Shown: in pieces, positions 32,464 through 44,378 of the stretch
How positions within the stretch are numbered: position 1 is the first letter of the stretch
Layout of the letters: each line of letters begins with the position of its first letter
NCBI RefSeq assembly: GCF_000182925.2
Contig: NC_026506.1
Coordinates: 3,720,001-3,784,000 of the forward strand
Direction of reading: 5' to 3'
Source of the DNA: Neurospora crassa OR74A
Lineage: Eukaryota; Ascomycota; Sordariomycetes; Sordariales; Sordariaceae
DNA length: 64,000 bases
The notes under the pieces: model-generated
Told to the model about the DNA's origin: nothing
Seen by the model: only the letters and a program-made list of their open reading frames with translations
The model's database searches: none
Position numbers and translations under genes: made by a program

Positions 32464-34996
32464 GTCGACGTTGAAGTGGGTGTTGTTGGGTTGTTGTGTA
32501 GATCAGTTGTAAGAGTGAAATGGGTAAGGTAAGTTTGGGTCTTTGAAAGTATTGGTGTCAAAACACAAGTTGTGAAGTTACTGGCCGGCAGATGAGAGCG
32601 TGGGAGGTAAGGTTGAAATGGGTACACGATAGAAGGTGGTAAGTGAAGAAGCTGATGACCGGCAGCGGGAGAAGAAAAGAAGTCAAGGAGTACCAGACTC
32701 GACTCTGTTGGTGTTCGAAGGAAGTCGAACGGAGACAAGACAAATGTGTCCTTGTTGTTGTTGCTGCTGATGCTGCTACAGATGAGAAGAGATTCCCCCT
32801 CCAAATCAGAGAGTAAACGATAGTTATATACGCCAAGACTCGTGCGCGTTGTGGGTGCCCATCCGGCATTCGGTATCCAGAGTCCAGAGAACTGGTGTCT
32901 GACATCCGTGGGTCCGTGAGGGGCTGTGAAGGAGGCGCGAAACGGAATGGTCGGTTACCCAGTAGGGCAGGACCTGCTACCACGATGGCCGAATCTCCAC
33001 GTCTCGAACCATGACAGTTTCGAAGCAGCTCGAAGGGAGCTGTCAGATGTCAGTTGGTGTTAGGTTGTGAAACCATCCAGGGAAATGTTTCGGTTGAAAG
33101 ATGTTTTCGATACAAAACTCCTAGAATCATGGCTGTCCTGTTGGTTGTGTCATGGCTGTGTTTTCGAAGTGGTGTCGGATCGACGTTAGCCACTAGTATG
33201 GAAAACCTTTTTCTTTCGTGGTCGCTTGTAACTGCTAGATCACCCGGCGGTCCGTGTTTCTTTCGGTTCCCTCCTTTCGTCTAGTGGTCTTCTGGTCCTT
33301 CTCCGATGAAGAAGAGACTGGGACAGGCCGGGATGAACTCGAAATTCTGACGACGAGATGGCTTTGCGTCAAGGGGTCTGGAGACAGAACATTGGTCTGT
33401 CTGTGTTAGGGGAAGAAAACAGGGAAGTTCGTAGTTGTTCGTGTCAGGAGTACGGAGAAAGTTGAGACGGGTGGCGAGTTCAGCGTTCGGATGGGCAGGA
33501 CTCCGGAGGGGGTAAAGTAAGTCTGAGCTCAGGATTCTGGAAGAGTTTGTCGAGGACAGCGTGATGGACGATGGCTGGCTTGTGTTGTGAAACTCTAAGG
33601 AGCGCTGAATGTTTTGTGAAGGTTGGGTGTATGTCACATCTTTGATGACATCTGACATTATGTTGCTAACAATAGCCCTGAAATGAGATATATGCAGAGT
33701 TTCTTACGGAATGTTATGGGTTGAAGAATTCGTTGTGTCGCAACATTAAAGCTGACAAAAACGAGTCCAACAACCCAGCAAGAACTGAACGACGTTGGAT
33801 TAAACAGTGACGCCAAGCCGCCATCGCTGCATCGAAAAGGGGGTTTGTTTACTTACTTCAGTTACTTGCAGCCCATCGTGGGTGGGTCGCATTTGCTTGC
33901 ACATGAGCAAGGGTTCGCTGCCCATAATCCATTCAGGCTTGCGCTTGCTGTTGTCCGTGCGTTTTCTCAGTTTTGTTCTCGGTGGAGGTCGTGCGCATTG
34001 ATGATCGCTCAAGCCGCAGTCGCAACACAAAGACTCAGTAGCTAGTAGGCATTGAGGATGTAAAAACTTATGCCATCTTCATGCGCAAAATAGGGGTGTT
34101 TGTTTACTTTGACCATTTGCAACCTGCTTTGAGGTGCTTACAAGTTGAGCCCAGGAGGGAACGAAACCAAACCGAACCAAGCTGAACCGAGCCGGTCCGG
34201 TCCGGTCCGGTCCTGCTGATTCGGGCTCGGCGTGGGATTGGAATTGGGATTGGATTGCAACAGACTTGTTGAACTTGGATCTAGCAGTAGATGGATAGAT
34301 AGATAGGTAGACACATAGTAACAGTAGTGTATAAGGTGGTAGGTCTAGAACGTGACGTCGAGACTTCGGTTGTTTGATTGAGTCCTTGAAAAGCTGGTGG
34401 GGCGAGGTGAAGCTGAGAAAGGCTGTTGTAGTGTACTGGTAGAGCCAGGCTCGCCGAGGGTACAAAAGCTGGTTCATTGAGTTGCGCTGATACATAGCAC
34501 ATGTAATACCCGGAAAAGTGTCCCCTTCTTTTTTTTAGAGGCGAGACAGGTTGCTAGGAGTTTTGAGGCTCTGGGGAGAAGGGGAAGGAAGGGGGGTTTT
34601 GCGAGGGGAACTAACCGAATGAGATGGGATTAAGAGGGATGGAGATGGGCTCGTTCGATGGCTGTCAATGCAATTCGGTAATTGACTTTGGTGTTGTCTT
34701 TGGTGTTGCTCAGAAGTCAGAGTTGGGACCTCCATCACCTTCTGCGTGTCCCAAGTGCCCCAACGGGTCAAATACCAGACTCCTAGTGCAAACTGCAAAC
34801 TCCATAGTTTACCCGGCTACATCATCAAGGCCACAACATTAACAACGACATCACTTCTCCTTACTCCCCGCGAACCCAAAGATCCCAACCCTGAACATCA
34901 AACTCCATTTTATATTCGGTATCATCGTCTAGTAGGTACGCTTTCTTTCATTCATTACTTTTTTTTTGTTTTCGTTTTCGTCTTGGACCACATCTA
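32464..34996. other. Intergenic, 2.5 kb
   Basis: It should include the promoter of the repeat protein gene. A 125-codon frame at 33281-33658 (minus) and a 138-codon frame at 34079-34495 (minus) are open but unrecognised. A GGTCC microrepeat (about four units) lies near 34193-34213 and a GATA-type microrepeat near 34291-34308. Confidence 0.5.
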
Positions 34997-36688
34997 CTAC
35001 TCCTGGCCAAGCAAAACAGCCGGGCTACCCTGGACAAACTCCAAATCCACCTTGTGACCCAGCAGCTCGCGAATGTTGGAGATGCCGTACTTGATCATGG
35101 TGGGGCGCTCGAGGGAGAGACCCCAGCCGAAGACGCGCATGTCCTTGCTGTGGGGGGTGTTAGTATGAGCTTGCGAGGATATGGAAAGTGAGAGGAACGA
35201 GAGAAGGGGAGATAAACGTACGGAAGACCCATAGACTCCAGCATTTCGGCGCGGAACATGCCGCTGTTTCCAATCTCGACGAGCTTGCCGAGGCCCTTGT
35301 CTGTTTTTGTGTATGTTTGTCAGCGTTTCGGTTTCTTCAACGACGGCGACATGGCGGCACTCACGGTAAGCGAAAATCTCCATTGAAGGCTCGGTATAAG
35401 GGTTGTAAGCGGGCTTGAACTGCAAATCATGCAGACCCATCTTGCCGAAGAAGATCTCCATGAACTCCATCAGACCACCGAGGGTCAGGCCATAGTCGGC
35501 AATGACACCCTCGACCTGGTGGAACTCGGCCAAATGTGTGGCATCGACGGTCTCGTTACGGAAGACACGATCGATGGAGAAGTAGCGGGCCGGGAGAGGC
35601 CTGCCGTCGGGGCCCTTGGTGGCGGCCAGCTTGTGCAGCATGTTTGCGCTGATGGCGGTGGTGTGTGTGCGCAGGACGAGGCGGAGCGACTCGTCGCCGG
35701 ACCAGGGGTAGCGGTAGCCGATGGAGCCGTACTTGCCGTCCTGATGCACGGCCTTGACGTTGTCCCAGTAGGCCTGGTAGTCTTTTGTGTCGTCGGGCGA
35801 GTCGGCGCGCGGGAAGTCGGCGGCCTTGGGGTCGGAGATGTAGAAGGTGTCTTGGAGATCGCGGGCGGGGTGCTGCTGGGGCACGAAGAGGGCGTCGAAG
35901 TTCCAGAAGCCGGACTCGACGAACTTGTCGGTGGGCATCTCCTCGAAGCCCATCTCGAAGAAGATGTTGCGCAGCTCCTGGCGCACCTTGTTGAGCGGGT
36001 GCAGGGCGCCGCCGTTCTGGGTGGCGCCGAGGGCCTTGAAGTTGTAGGGCTTGAAGGTGGCCGTCTTCCAGGCGCCCGAGGCGATCATGTCGGCGGTCAG
36101 GTCGGTGGCCTCCTCGGGGATCCTGAGGGCGAACTTGGGGCCCTTGTGGATCTTGAAGGAGAAGATGTTTTGGGTGCGGATGAGCTTGCGCTTCTTGAGG
36201 TCGGCGAGGATCTTGGGGTCGGGGTGTGTCTTGGTCTGCTGGACCGTCTTGATCTGCTCCTGGGTGGTGTCGTTGATCTTGTCGGCGACGGCCGTGAACT
36301 TGCCGTCCTTGGTCTTGCTGATCCACTTCTCCTTGAAGGCCTTGCCCTGGCCGATCTTGACCACGTTCTTGTCGCCGATGGCCTCCTCCAGCTCCTTGAC
36401 GGACAGGCCCTCGACAGCCTTGCGCAGGGCCTCGAAGACGCGGGCCTCGTGGGAGCCATTGGCGGCGATCTGTTCGGCTTCGGGTTCGAGGAGGGCTTCC
36501 TGGCGCTCGATGGTGTCGTATTTTACCATCTCGCGCGACGCCAGCCTGTCGAGGGCGGCCTTGAGGTCGACGAAGGTGGCGTTGGGGAAGGCATCGCTGG
36601 AGAGGAGGGGCTGCGACTTGTCGAGGGCAGCGAGGATGTCGGTCGCGAGGTCCTCGGAGGACGCGGTGGTGTTTGTTGGGGGCGCCAT
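34997..36688 (-). CDS. FRS2: Phenylalanyl-tRNA synthetase alpha subunit, cytosolic
   Basis: Exons 36688-35365, 35300-35222 and 35147-34997, 517 residues, the normal length for eukaryotic alpha chains. Introns have GTGAGT and GTACGT donors. The N-terminal part has winged-helix-like tRNA/DNA-binding repeats (FVDLKAALDRLASREMVKY, LSVKELEEAIGDKNVVKIG). The class II catalytic core follows: HPLNKVRQELRNIFFEMGFE, FWNFDALFVPQQHPARDLQD (motif 1 region), RYFSIDRVFRNETVDATHL (motif 2), FKPAYNPYTEPSMEIFAY, and GWGLSLERPTMIKYGI (motif 3). It charges tRNA-Phe as part of an alpha2-beta2 enzyme; the beta chain is not in the window. Codon use is strongly C-biased, as expected for a highly expressed gene. Gene symbol by yeast orthology. 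Confidence 0.96.
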   Translation of the reverse strand: MAPPTNTTASSEDLATDILAALDKSQPLLSSDAFPNATFVDLKAALDRLASREMVKYDTIERQEALLEPEAEQIAANGSHEARVFEALRKAVEGLSVKELEEAIGDKNVVKIGQGKAFKEKWISKTKDGKFTAVADKINDTTQEQIKTVQQTKTHPDPKILADLKKRKLIRTQNIFSFKIHKGPKFALRIPEEATDLTADMIASGAWKTATFKPYNFKALGATQNGGALHPLNKVRQELRNIFFEMGFEEMPTDKFVESGFWNFDALFVPQQHPARDLQDTFYISDPKAADFPRADSPDDTKDYQAYWDNVKAVHQDGKYGSIGYRYPWSGDESLRLVLRTHTTAISANMLHKLAATKGPDGRPLPARYFSIDRVFRNETVDATHLAEFHQVEGVIADYGLTLGGLMEFMEIFFGKMGLHDLQFKPAYNPYTEPSMEIFAYRECRHVAVVEETETLTNIHKNRQGPRQARRDWKQRHVPRRNAGVYGSSVRLSPLLSFLSLSISSQAHTNTPHSKDMRVFGWGLSLERPTMIKYGISNIRELLGHKVDLEFVQGSPAVLLGQE

Positions 36689-37587
36689 TATGTGTGGTTG
36701 TGTGTGTGTGTGTGTATGGGATCAAAACTGAAGCAACGGACTCGATCGGAGCGGCAAGCGGATCTTGGGGGGGCTTGGAGCTGACGGTTCAGTGGTCAAA
36801 CTCCGGGGGTGTGCGGCGCCGTACTGGAGTCTCCGTCTGGCACAGGCATGGTGGGGCTTTGACTCACAATTTCCCAAATTCCAGACGCGGGCCGGCCCCG
36901 CGAATCGGACATGTGGGCCCCATCAATCCGTGAGTGCCCGTGTGCTTGGTTGGCCAATGACAGCCGGCGGAAAATCTTGGAGGCCGCAGAGTTAGCCATA
37001 CACAACCCTAACCCGTGGTGGTGGTCTTGACCCCGCGCCATCTCCCTGAGGTGTCTCGTTGAACAAGGCATGTCATTGTCTCCCGTTTCCCGTCTCCCGT
37101 CTCCCCGCAGCTTCACCATTGCATCTCACCGCCAGCACTGCCGTTCTGAATGAAGGACTGATGCGAGGCTTCAACAATGTCCAATTGACTGGCTCATTGT
37201 CGATCCATCATCAATTATTATCTTTCATCTTTTTCTCTTCAACGCCCATATTGTATTGTTCCTCTGATCTCGTCCCGTTTGGCCTACCCGGTAGTTGGTT
37301 ACCCGGCAGTTCTGGAGCTCTGACCCCGGACTGGTCATGTTGGTGCAGTGCCACCATCCCCGTCTGCTTGCCGCTCATCTTTTGCGCCCATCATTGCGCA
37401 TTCCTCAATCAGCATATCAACGGGAAATTCGTTCATTCCAAATGTTGGTACAAGAGGCGACAGCTTGACGGATGTATCTCCAATCAGCGCGCTGTGTTGT
37501 CTTGGTTGTTGGCCAGCGCAACGCATGTCGGCTGGGCTCTTGAGCGCCAGTTCCGTGCAGTCCTTTCAACAAACGGCAGCTTTGGCT
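36689..37587. other. Intergenic between FRS2 and tRNA-Lys
   Basis: A (GT)n stretch lies directly upstream of FRS2 near 36696-36715. No other supported feature. Confidence 0.5.
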
Positions 37588-37660
37588 GCCCGGCTAGCTC
37601 AATCGGTAGAGCGTGAGACTCTTAATCTCAAGGTTGTGGGTTCGACCCCCACGTCGGGCT
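37588..37660 (+). tRNA. tRNA-Lys(CTT)
   Basis: 73 nt: acceptor GCCCGGC/GTCGGGC (a G:U at one pair), D arm GCTCAATCGGTAGAGC, anticodon arm TGAGACTCTTAATCTCA with CTT, and T arm GTGGGTTCGACCCCCAC. No intron. T-runs follow within 30 nt. Confidence 0.95.
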
Positions 37661-37754
37661 CAATTCCCGGCGTTCAAACACGCCTTTCTTTTTGCATTTT
37701 TTTTCTTTCTATGTCAACGTTGTGACCGCTGTCATTCATATCGTGGATTTTTTT

Positions 37755-37793
<39 letters not shown>

Positions 37794-38579
37794 CATATAA
37801 TGAAACTCCACCAATTAATGGCTTCAGGTCACTGTCAGGATTGCCGCTTGGTCCAAGCGTCAAGCGATGCTATTCCCACTGACACGAATATCAAGGACTG
37901 ACTTTCCGTTCTTCGTTCCCTGTCGATGGCCTTCTTCCCCAGCCTGAGTGAGCATGGTGATGATTATTGGATATTGATGTCTGACAGGAGCCTCCCGCCT
38001 TGAAGTTCCCTCGACGTAGTATTTAAACCTGGACTGGCCATCCATTCTTCCTTTCTTCAACTAAGATGCCAGTCAAGCATTTCCCACGTCCTTATTCTCG
38101 ACTCTTCAACATTCTCCTCACCAACTTGCCCCCATATGCCAAAACTTTGACAATGTTAATTGGCCGCGGCTAAACCAACACGATCGCCATTTACTGTCAC
38201 CTGGCATGCCATAGATGGTGGCTTTGACGCGACCAACCAGGCCCTGAGGATCAGTCGCTTTTTCAACTGCCGGCCTGTCCTACATCACATTTCGGCGATC
38301 CCCCAAAACTTCCGATATCTGCGACAGAAGCAGGAGATAATGGAGATTGGCCAATAAATCCGAACACGAAGTGCATGTGCACCACCAAGGAAAGAAGCTT
38401 GAATGCATTGCGCCATAAAGAGCAGCCACCATAAGCTACATAAACTGGACACTGGATCATTTGACTGGGAATCCGTTTACAACCATTCAGGAGCTGCTCA
38501 ACCTTACAAGCATCGACTCCAAAGACAAAACTTCACGGAGAGCATCTTCTGTATCGAACTACCAGAATCGACCCTCAAA
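37661..38579. other. Intergenic with long T-run
   Basis: No supported gene. About 37 uninterrupted T at 37757-37793. The right part should be the SDR promoter. Confidence 0.5.
37757..37793. repeat. Poly-T run, 37 nt
   Basis: Longest homopolymer in the window, about 100 nt past tRNA-Lys. Confidence 0.85.
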
Positions 38580-39620
38580 ATGACTTCCGGAACCCCCATG
38601 TCAAACCTCGCCGTGAACAACTTGTTCAATGTCAATGGCATTGTTGCAGTCATCACCGGCGGCGGAACAGGTGAACCTCTTTGACGTTCGCCCTCGTGCA
38701 TTGGCTAACCATTCAATTTCCTAGGCATCGGCCTTATGATGGCCAGAGCCCTCGCCGCCAATGGTGCTAAGCGAGTCTACATTCTCGGCCGTCGTGCCGA
38801 TGTCCTTTCCGCCGCCGTCCGAGCCAACCCCGAGGGAGGCATCATCGTCGCCATCATCTGTGACGTCACTGACAAGGACGCCCTCCAAAAGTGCGTCGAC
38901 AAGATTACGAACGACGTCGGCTACATCAATCTCTTCGTTGCCAACTCTGGGGTTCTGGGTCCTGCCAACAAGTGGGATACTAGCCTCCCTCTCTCCGAAG
39001 TCCGCAAGAACCTGTTCACCAACTACCAGATGGAGGAGATGACAAGTGCCCTTCACACCAACGTCACGGGTGCCTTCTTTTCGATGGTCGCCTTCCTTGA
39101 GCTGCTGGAGGCGGGCAACAAGAACGCTGTCGAGAAGGGAGGGTTTGGCAAGCCGGTCGTACCCGGGAGCAATGTCCCGTCTGTTCAGAGCCAGATCATC
39201 GTGACGGCTAGTATTGCGGGATTCAGCCGGAAAACGGTATCGACGCCGGCATATGGAAGTAGCAAGGCTGCCATGATCTATTTGACCAAGCAGGCCAGTT
39301 CTGCCTTGGCTCCCTATGGTATTCGGGCAAATGCGTTGGCTCCGGGGTGTAAGTGCAGTCCCTTTCGGCCGTCTTGGGACGCTGATGCTAACAGAATCAC
39401 AGTGTTCCCTTCGGAGCTCGCCGCCGGGCTTATCGGTAACCGTGATCCTGGGACCGAGTCCTTCGAAAGTCCGCACTTCATTCCTGTTAGAAAGTTTGGT
39501 GGCGAGGAAGAGATGGCTGGAACCATCCTGTATCTTGCGAGCCGTGCCGGAAGCTTCTGCAACGGTCTAATCCTTGTTAATGATGGTGGGCGGTTGTCGG
39601 TCATGCCCTCCTCGTACTGA
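38580..39620 (+). CDS. Short-chain dehydrogenase/reductase (SDR)
   Basis: Exons 38580-38670, 38725-39348 and 39403-39620, 310 residues, a typical length. Intron 1 has a GTGAAC donor and GGCTAACC branch; intron 2 is 54 nt, has GTAAGT and GCTAAC, and keeps the frame open if retained. The cofactor-binding turn is split by intron 1: VAVITGGGTG then IGLMMARAL (TGxxxGxG). Further family marks are CDVTD, FVANSGVLG (NAG-like), IIVTASIAG with the catalytic Ser region, and AYGSSKAAM with Tyr-x3-Lys. The C-terminal IPVRKFGGEEEMAGTILYLA and GLILVNDGG are typical of classical SDRs. NAD(P)H-dependent oxidation or reduction of a small alcohol or ketone; the substrate cannot be read. It stands alone, not in a visible cluster. 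Confidence 0.92.
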
Positions 39621-39861
39621 GGTAATGTTACTGTTCGGTACATTGTTCTGACGAGGACCGAGAACGGCCTGATTAAAGGACATGATCATGGACGAAAGGA
39701 ACAATGCCTTGCTCCAAGGATCCGTATAAAGGGTGATAGAGGGTATCTGTTGTCATTAATCCATCCAGTTGTCTACAGTCCATATCCCACGCTAGTCAAC
39801 GTCAAGTACAGTCTTGCTAAGCATCGACCTCCCCTTTATTCACCTGCGGCCTCTTCAACTA
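39621..39861. other. Convergent spacer
   Basis: 3' regions of the SDR and cystathionine gamma-synthase genes. Nothing else seen. Confidence 0.5.
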
Positions 39862-41894
39862 TCACTCGTCACACTCCCCAGCCGCCTTCAGTGCCCTGCT
39901 CACCCTCTCTCCTAACCACTCCTTCTCCTCAAGCCCGACACTAATCCTCACCAGATCCTCCACCACCCCAAACTCAGCTGCCCACTCCAACTCCCGATAA
40001 TGCGCCAACAGTGTATACGCGCAACACAGCGTAAAGTTCGTTCCCAAACTCGGCCCTTTAGCCACAGCCATGGCATCATAAAATGCTCTGGCCTTGGCTG
40101 GGGTGAGGAACTTGATGGAGACTAGGAATCCGTACCCGCCTTCTTCTTCTGGACTCTCATCGGTAGGTTTAACTCGAAACTGCTCGTAGATGTCTTCTGT
40201 CGATGACCCTTTGGGGTAATAGACTTCTTGCACGCTGGCATGTGGTCGAAGAAGGTTGTGTACCAGCCATTCGGCATTGGCGCTCGCTTTTCGGACGCGG
40301 TGGACGAAGTCTCGACTGTTTCGTTCCATGACTGCGATGTCGGCCGGGAACCAAGCTCTTTCCTCCTCCCTTCTTTGTGCCCCTTCTTGCTTGGAGGTAG
40401 TTTCACCTTTTACCTCCTCTTTTGTCTCCTCTCCTTCCGCCTCGCCGTTCAAGTCATCTGCATACCCCGAATCTCTCTTTTTCTCTTCCCTCTCATCCAC
40501 TTCCCCATTTGCATTCCCATTCCCCTCCATTGGGTCATTTCCCCCCTCCAACATCCCCTTCAACATCGCATACCTCCCCCCCTCCGGATTCAAAACCAAA
40601 CACCCTCCCATGACATCACACCCCCCACTCACCATCTTCGTCAAACTGCTCACCACCGCATCACACCTCCCCAAAACATTCACGTTCGCCCCCGTGCCTC
40701 CGACGGTATCATCCACCACCAATGCGAATCCATGTCGTCTTGACATTTCATAAAGACACGAAACATCAGGTGATTGCATCAGTGGGTTCCCAGGGAACTC
40801 TGTCACCAATAAATCGATTTGCAGGTCTCCTGATTCCAGAGACTCCGAAAGGGAGGAAAGCGGTGTTGAGTAGGGGAAGAGGTGCAGATGAAAACCGAGG
40901 AGGACAGAGAGGAGTTTGAGGGTGTCGACGTAGAGGAAGCCGAAGAGGGCTACTGATGGGATACGGGGGGGATCTGAGGGAGTGGAAGTGGATAAGACGA
41001 GGGATTTGATGGCGGTGGAGAGGGCGGCTGTGGAGGACATGCCTGTGGGGTAGAGGAAGATGTCGGAGGGGGAGACTGGAGCAGAGGGAAGGGAGGAGTA
41101 GCTTTTTGCGAGGCGGGTGCGGAGTAGGGAGAGGGCGGTGGTGGTGGTGCTTTCGTCGAAAGGGGTTGGGGTTGGAGGATTAGGTTGGTGGTCTGAACTG
41201 GTACTGGTGGGGGGAGTGGATTGGAAGAAAAAAGGGGCGCTATCCATCCAGTAAGTCGCGCGTCGACTGGAGATGCCAAAGCCGGTGTGTTGCCAGAAGG
41301 ATTTGGCAAAGGGAAACATGTTGGTGGGGTAGGGAACGAGGAAGATGTCTTCTTGGCCGAGGGGTGGTGGTGGTGGTGGTGGTGGTTGAGCCTTTATTGT
41401 TGGTAGATCATGTTCATGCTCGCGAACGGCAGAGATGGTGCCGTCCCAGTGGGCGATGAGAATGGGGAAGGTGACTTTTTGATCAGAAGCAGGGTCAAAC
41501 TTCTGGCGGAAGAAGTGGCGACACATGAGCGCGTGGTGGCCTGTCGAAACGATCAAGGCATGTTTGTTCTTGAGGTCGAAACCACTGTCTGAGTGGCTGT
41601 GGATTTGGGTGAAGTGCTCGAGAAGACGGTCGGCTAGGCGTTCGACTACTCGCGGGATGAAGAAGCGCGGGTAGCCTGTTTTCATGGTGTCCACCACGCG
41701 GGGGTCTCGCTTTGCCCAGCCGAGTGTGTCTTCCCATGTTGGGAGGTGGACGCTTATTCCCTGTTGTAAAAATGGTCAGTTTGTTCAAGACAAATGGAAG
41801 CGAGTTGCGACCGACTTACATGGGGATTCCCAGGAGGAAGAGGCTCTCCAAGCTTGAGGAGTTCAGGATGTTCGATGATTCCCTTTTCAGCCAT
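39862..41894 (-). CDS. Cystathionine gamma-synthase, STR2-type (PLP enzyme)
   Basis: Exon 1 41894-41820 (MAEKGIIEHPELLKLGEPLP), intron with GTAAGT donor, exon 2 41760-39862; 657 residues. The start of exon 2, GISVHLPTWEDTLGWAKRDP and then GYPRFFIPRVVERLADRLL, is diagnostic of the fungal enzymes related to yeast Str2. The Cys/Met-metabolism PLP fold follows: DIFLYPTGMSSTAALSTAI, LLVTEFPGNPLMQSPD, FALVVDDTVGGT (Asp that holds PLP) and VVSSLTKMVSGGCDVMGG with the Schiff-base Lys. It joins O-acetyl-homoserine with cysteine to make cystathionine on the route to methionine. An insert rich in Glu/Lys (about residues 415-470) and the Pro-run after KAQ (near 130) are fungus-specific low-complexity parts. 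Confidence 0.92.
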
Positions 41895-42870
41895 CTTTGC
41901 CGTAGGTAGTCACTGGTGTATATACCGTATATGTCGGCGTCGCAACAAATTGAAGGGGGCAAATCCCCGATCTTTTATATGGCCACCGCGAATGTATCAA
42001 ATGGCGGTGATGCGTGTCCAGCTAGCCACTTTCAGCCAATACCTCTATCCCAGCGTCCGAAAAAAAGCAAGGCGACACAATCATTGACCCCTTGAAGTTC
42101 GTCGGAGTGGAGCACCGATCGCCGAGCTGAAGATGTGCCAAGCACCGAAAAGACGCTGGAGTGTTGCTGTGTTTGGAGATTGATGTGGCAGTGGAGAACG
42201 CTGATGTCATGTCTCATGTGTTGGGAAGAACTGGTGGAAAAGTGCGACAGAGAGAGGACATGGACGGGAGAGGGCCAAAGCACACAACTGAATACTTGGT
42301 ACACGTGCTTTCAAGTTGGACAAGGAGGAATGGGCGGTTAAGTCTGGCTGGTCGGTGTTGTGCATCATGGGCTGTGTTTAGGGATTGGAGTGTTCGGTTT
42401 GTCGATCGTCGCACACAAGACCTAAACATGGGTTTTAGCGCAGATGAATACTTTCTTTTTGGGGAGTACACGAATTGCATTGTGTAGTGTAGACGTATCG
42501 TGAGTCGGAATGATAGTGTACAGTGGAGTGGTGCAATGTAACCTGGTCGATGGAGCCATTCCACGCCAAGACCAGTACCCCTGACGCAGATCACCGGGGG
42601 GAATCGCTTCCGAGCATGCATACCCCTGATTCACCACAGCCCCAGAACTATGTCAAAAACAACGTCAAATTTCCTCAAATTCAGGCCATAAAGACATTTC
42701 CAACCTCTTTCGCAATGTATACCTGTGTTCTCCTTTATTCCACAGACTCATCTCAGTATCCCAGATCCTTCTCCAACAAAACAACCCCATCATCACCAAG
42801 TGCCAACCATAGACGCCAAACCCAACGCTTACCACATAGCATTGTAATATACCCTTGAGCCTCTCCGAAA
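41895..42870. other. Intergenic
   Basis: No supported gene. Frames on both strands overlap and lack motifs. Confidence 0.45.
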
Positions 42871-43137
42871 ATGTCCAACATCTTCTTCTGGTTACCCATG
42901 GAGGACCAGGCCAAAGTCTATGCTTTGATGTGGCCCGGGAACTGGAAGAAGAAGAAGAAGAAGAAGAAGAAGAAGAAGAAGAAGAAGAAGAAGAGTTCCG
43001 CGTCATTGGCGTCCCAGAGCATGGGCGCATCTGGCTCTGGACAAAAAGAGAAGGCGAGTAGCGATGGTGGTAGTGGCGGCAGTAAGGATGGAAAGATGGA
43101 GACTGAGGTCGAGACGGTGGAGTACAAGGGTACGTAG
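42871..43137 (+). CDS. Small protein with poly-Lys tract from an AAG microsatellite
   Basis: The frame starts MSNIFFWLPMEDQAKVYALM with WPGNW, then 16 Lys coded by AAG repeats, then a Ser/Gly/Lys stretch and acidic end; 88 codons. A GTACGT at 43131 could be a splice donor, so the real 3' end may differ. The hydrophobic, Trp-containing N-terminus is not low-complexity, which favours a real gene, but there is no homology I recognise. Confidence 0.35.
   Translation: MSNIFFWLPMEDQAKVYALMWPGNWKKKKKKKKKKKKKKKKSSASLASQSMGASGSGQKEKASSDGGSGGSKDGKMETEVETVEYKGT
42949..42996 (+). repeat. (AAG)16 microsatellite
   Basis: Perfect trinucleotide repeat inside the small frame at 42871. Its length is likely polymorphic; changes stay in frame. 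Confidence 0.9.
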
Positions 43138-43465
43138 GTAGTGTCGAGAAGTGAGGTGGGTTGCCGATTTGTAGGCATCGATAGTTTGCGGGGGGGTGAG
43201 TGCAATACTAGGAATACGATCCGACATGATGGCTTGGAGGTTACTATGTTGGACGTACGAATGCTGAAGACGGGAGGAATGGTGGGGCTTATTTGTGTTC
43301 TTGTGCAGAGTCATGGGCGCGGTAGTTTGAAGGAACATGTCGTGGTTGGTTTGGTAGAGAAAAAAAAAAGGGAAAGGTGGTCATATTGGGAAGGCATGTC
43401 TTGTTTACATTGGACAATTAATGTGCATTGAAACTGCTGTGAGAGCGACCGCACGTGCTAGGGGG

Positions 43466-43472
43466 TTAATAA
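43466..43472 (+). promoter_or_regulatory. TATA-like box of RNA copy 5
   Basis: TTAATAA, 23 nt before the CAACA at 43496. Confidence 0.75.
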
Positions 43473-43495
43473 GTCGAGAGTTCTATCCAACGTCT

Positions 43496-43731
43496 CAACA
43501 AACAAAAATGGTCCAGTGGTCGAGCGGTGGGTTGCGCAAAGGGCGTAACTCACGGGGCTACAGGCGGGACGGTGGAGCGAGGACGCTCCCTAGCACTGGT
43601 AGTGTTAGGTTCCGTAGCCTGTAGTAGTGCTGTAGCTGGCGCCTTCCGGCTGTGTCAAATAGGGCTCTTCTACTCCCTTCCAGTTTGCAGACACGTCCCA
43701 TGTTCGATCCCTGGACCCAACACATTTTTTT
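43496..43731 (+). ncRNA. Structured tRNA-ended RNA, copy 5 (subfamily B)
   Basis: CAACA is at 43496, the A box TGGTCGAGCGG at 43517-43527 and the B box TGTTCGATCCC at 43701. The end stem is a perfect 7 bp: GGTCCAG (43510-43516) with CTGGACC (43711-43717). The core is GCGC-CTTCCGGCT-GTGT, pairing with G:U. T-run at 43725-43731. Shortest copy with copy 8. Its 3' end is about 650 bp upstream of the same-strand RNase H-like gene at 44379. Confidence 0.7.
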
Positions 43732-44378
43732 ACGTTTTTTGGTTACTTTTTCTACTTTTCCCTTCTAACGCCTTCTGCTTTTATGATACGACTTGTACAG
43801 AATGGTAATAACGCTCAGCTAGTCTGCAGCTTCCATACCTGCTTCCTTCAAGCTTCGAATGTCGGACCAAGTTTTGGAAGACACTCATTATAAGTAGGTA
43901 GCATGCCTGTTTATTCACTACGTTGAACGGGTCCAAGAACGAGTCAGTTGCAATGCACTGCGGGTTTGGCTGTGTTGTTTCGATCATCCTTTCCTTGAGA
44001 ACTTGACAACGTCTCGGCAGGTGGTGACGGTTGGAGCGACCGCCAAATTTTTAATCATCTGTTTCCCCGACCGACGCGACCCGGCGGAACTTTTTACTTA
44101 CCCAATAACCCCGCGCCACAAACCAAACCAATGCTACAAAACTGCTCCCGGTTCAAAAATTATTTCTTCCGTCCTTTGACAACACACGCAGCACTCCTCG
44201 ACCTAAACCCATCCTCGGAGCGCACGCGTATTCGGGCCCGCGCTTGTTTGCTTTAGGTCAGGTTCAACAGGTTGCTACTATCCAGTTTGCTCCCATCTCC
44301 TTTCGTTTGCTCGCGTCCTCTGGTCCGCGACCCTGGAAGCCTAGCTAGAGCGGCGCCATTCATTTGATTTCCAAGTTG
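43732..44378. other. Intergenic; presumed promoter of RNase H-like gene 5
   Basis: No supported gene. Confidence 0.45.

Noticed and set aside
35429-36784. Long plus-strand open frame opposite FRS2
   Set aside because: It is a shadow of the GC-rich, C-ending codons of FRS2; no motif.
37757-37793. Poly-T and poly-A runs as tails of inserted retro-copies
   Set aside because: No recognisable body or target-site duplication next to any of them.
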